Origin: Nitrospiraceae bacterium
Lineage (GTDB): Bacteria > Nitrospirota > Thermodesulfovibrionia > Thermodesulfovibrionales > UBA1546
Assembly: GCA_003535475.1 (NCBI GenBank)
Contig: DOHC01000070.1
Coordinates: forward strand, 1 to 5,979
Length of the DNA: 5,979 bases
Direction: 5' to 3'
The translations under genes were made by a program, and so were the position numbers. The notes under the pieces were generated by a model, which was given only the letters and a program-made list of their open reading frames with translations, had not been told where the DNA came from and searched no databases. Positions 5,855-5,979 of this stretch are shown here, in pieces (within the stretch, counting starts at the first letter, position 1; every line of letters starts with the position of its first letter).

Positions 5855-5883
5855 ATTTTATCACAGAGGTATCGTCATGTAAA
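5855..5883 (-). promoter_or_regulatory. Sigma70-type promoter for the lptCAB-rpoN operon, with extended -10
   Basis: On the minus strand TTTACA (5878-5883) and TAAAAT (5855-5860) each match the -35 and -10 consensus at five of six bases and are separated by exactly 17 bp. A TGn extended -10 motif directly precedes the -10 box. The expected start point is about 5847-5848, two to three bases before the lptC ATG. It is the only clear promoter I find for the cluster. Confidence 0.7.
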
Positions 5884-5885
5884 GC

Positions 5886-5918
5886 AAAAAGCATACCTGT
5901 TTTACTCATCAATACGCT
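5886..5918 (-). terminator. Weak terminator-like hairpin after tRNA-Gly
   Basis: On the minus strand AGCGTAT (5912-5918), a 15-base loop, then GTATGCT (5890-5896) can form seven pairs, two of them G-U, and runs into five T (5886-5890). It lies between the tRNA 3' end and the lptC promoter, where a tRNA terminator is expected. The stem is weak and the loop long, so the call is tentative. Confidence 0.3.
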
Positions 5919-5934
5919 AAGAATTCACTATTTA

Positions 5935-5979
5935 TGGAGCGGGCGACGGGATTCGAACCCGCGACCTTCAGCTTGGGAA
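5935..5979 (-). tRNA. tRNA-Gly (anticodon CCC), 3' part only; 5' part outside window
   Basis: The minus strand shows the last 45 bases of a tRNA. In order: a seven-base anticodon loop TTCCCAA at the window edge (T33, anticodon CCC, A37), the 3' anticodon arm GCTGA, a five-base variable loop AGGTC, the T arm GCGGG-TTCGAAT-CCCGT, the 3' acceptor strand CGCCCGC, discriminator T and an encoded CCA. The acceptor implies a GCGGGCG 5' end. Acceptor, T discriminator and CCC anticodon all fit tRNA-Gly reading GGG. The D arm and 5' anticodon strand are missing, so the anticodon rests on loop alignment to the GCTGA arm. Confidence 0.9.

Noticed and set aside
5676..5882. Plus-strand open frame over the lptC start and promoter
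   Set aside because: It is antisense to the LptC membrane anchor and has no recognisable motif or ribosome site.
5884..5979. tRNA-Gly 3' end as an attachment site for an integrated element
   Set aside because: No integrase, no repeat of the tRNA 3' end elsewhere in the window, and the sequence downstream is the ordinary lpt operon.

Overview
The window is a stretch of a Gram-negative (diderm, LPS-exporting) bacterial chromosome with moderate-to-low GC. Its core is a conserved housekeeping cluster on the minus strand, read from the right edge leftwards: tRNA-Gly (cut by the window edge), then lptC, lptA, lptB, rpoN, hpf, rapZ, a DUF218 membrane protein and a 57-residue Trm112-like zinc-ribbon protein. 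The tail end of a GT-B (GT4-type) glycosyltransferase comes in on the plus strand from the left edge and converges on this cluster. The lptCAB-rpoN-hpf-rapZ order is the classic proteobacterial one, but ptsN and npr are absent, hpf is the long form, and two dispersed-repeat-type palindromes are present. This fits a Nitrospirota or deltaproteobacterium-like lineage better than a gammaproteobacterium. The lineage is an inference from layout only.

Right part (about 4168-5979): the partial tRNA-Gly(CCC) ends at 5935. An AT-rich 89-bp gap follows, with a weak terminator-like hairpin and a very good sigma70-type promoter whose -10 box ends only 9 bp before the lptC start. lptC, lptA, lptB and rpoN are packed with overlaps or zero spacing (26-bp overlap, 0-bp gap, TAATG overlap), so they look translationally coupled and transcribed together. 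LptC is the membrane-anchored clamp, LptA the periplasmic bridge and LptB the cytoplasmic ATPase of LPS export.

Middle part (about 1191-4168): rpoN encodes a full-length sigma54 and hpf a long-form ribosome hibernation factor with its own strong Shine-Dalgarno site. After hpf there is a 127-bp gap, where proteobacteria usually carry ptsN, holding a perfect three-way-junction palindrome. rapZ follows.

Left part (1-1190): after a 104-bp spacer come the DUF218 protein and the small Trm112-like protein, each with a clear Shine-Dalgarno site. The convergent junction with the glycosyltransferase is an 11-bp inverted repeat that takes in both stop codons and encloses a REP-like element.

I see no defence system, CRISPR array, transposase, phage gene or clearly new system. 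The points worth a second look are small: the structured convergent end, the repeat in the ptsN slot, a likely leaderless lptC transcript, a cysteine-rich patch in sigma54, and a small zinc-ribbon gene that a length cutoff would miss.
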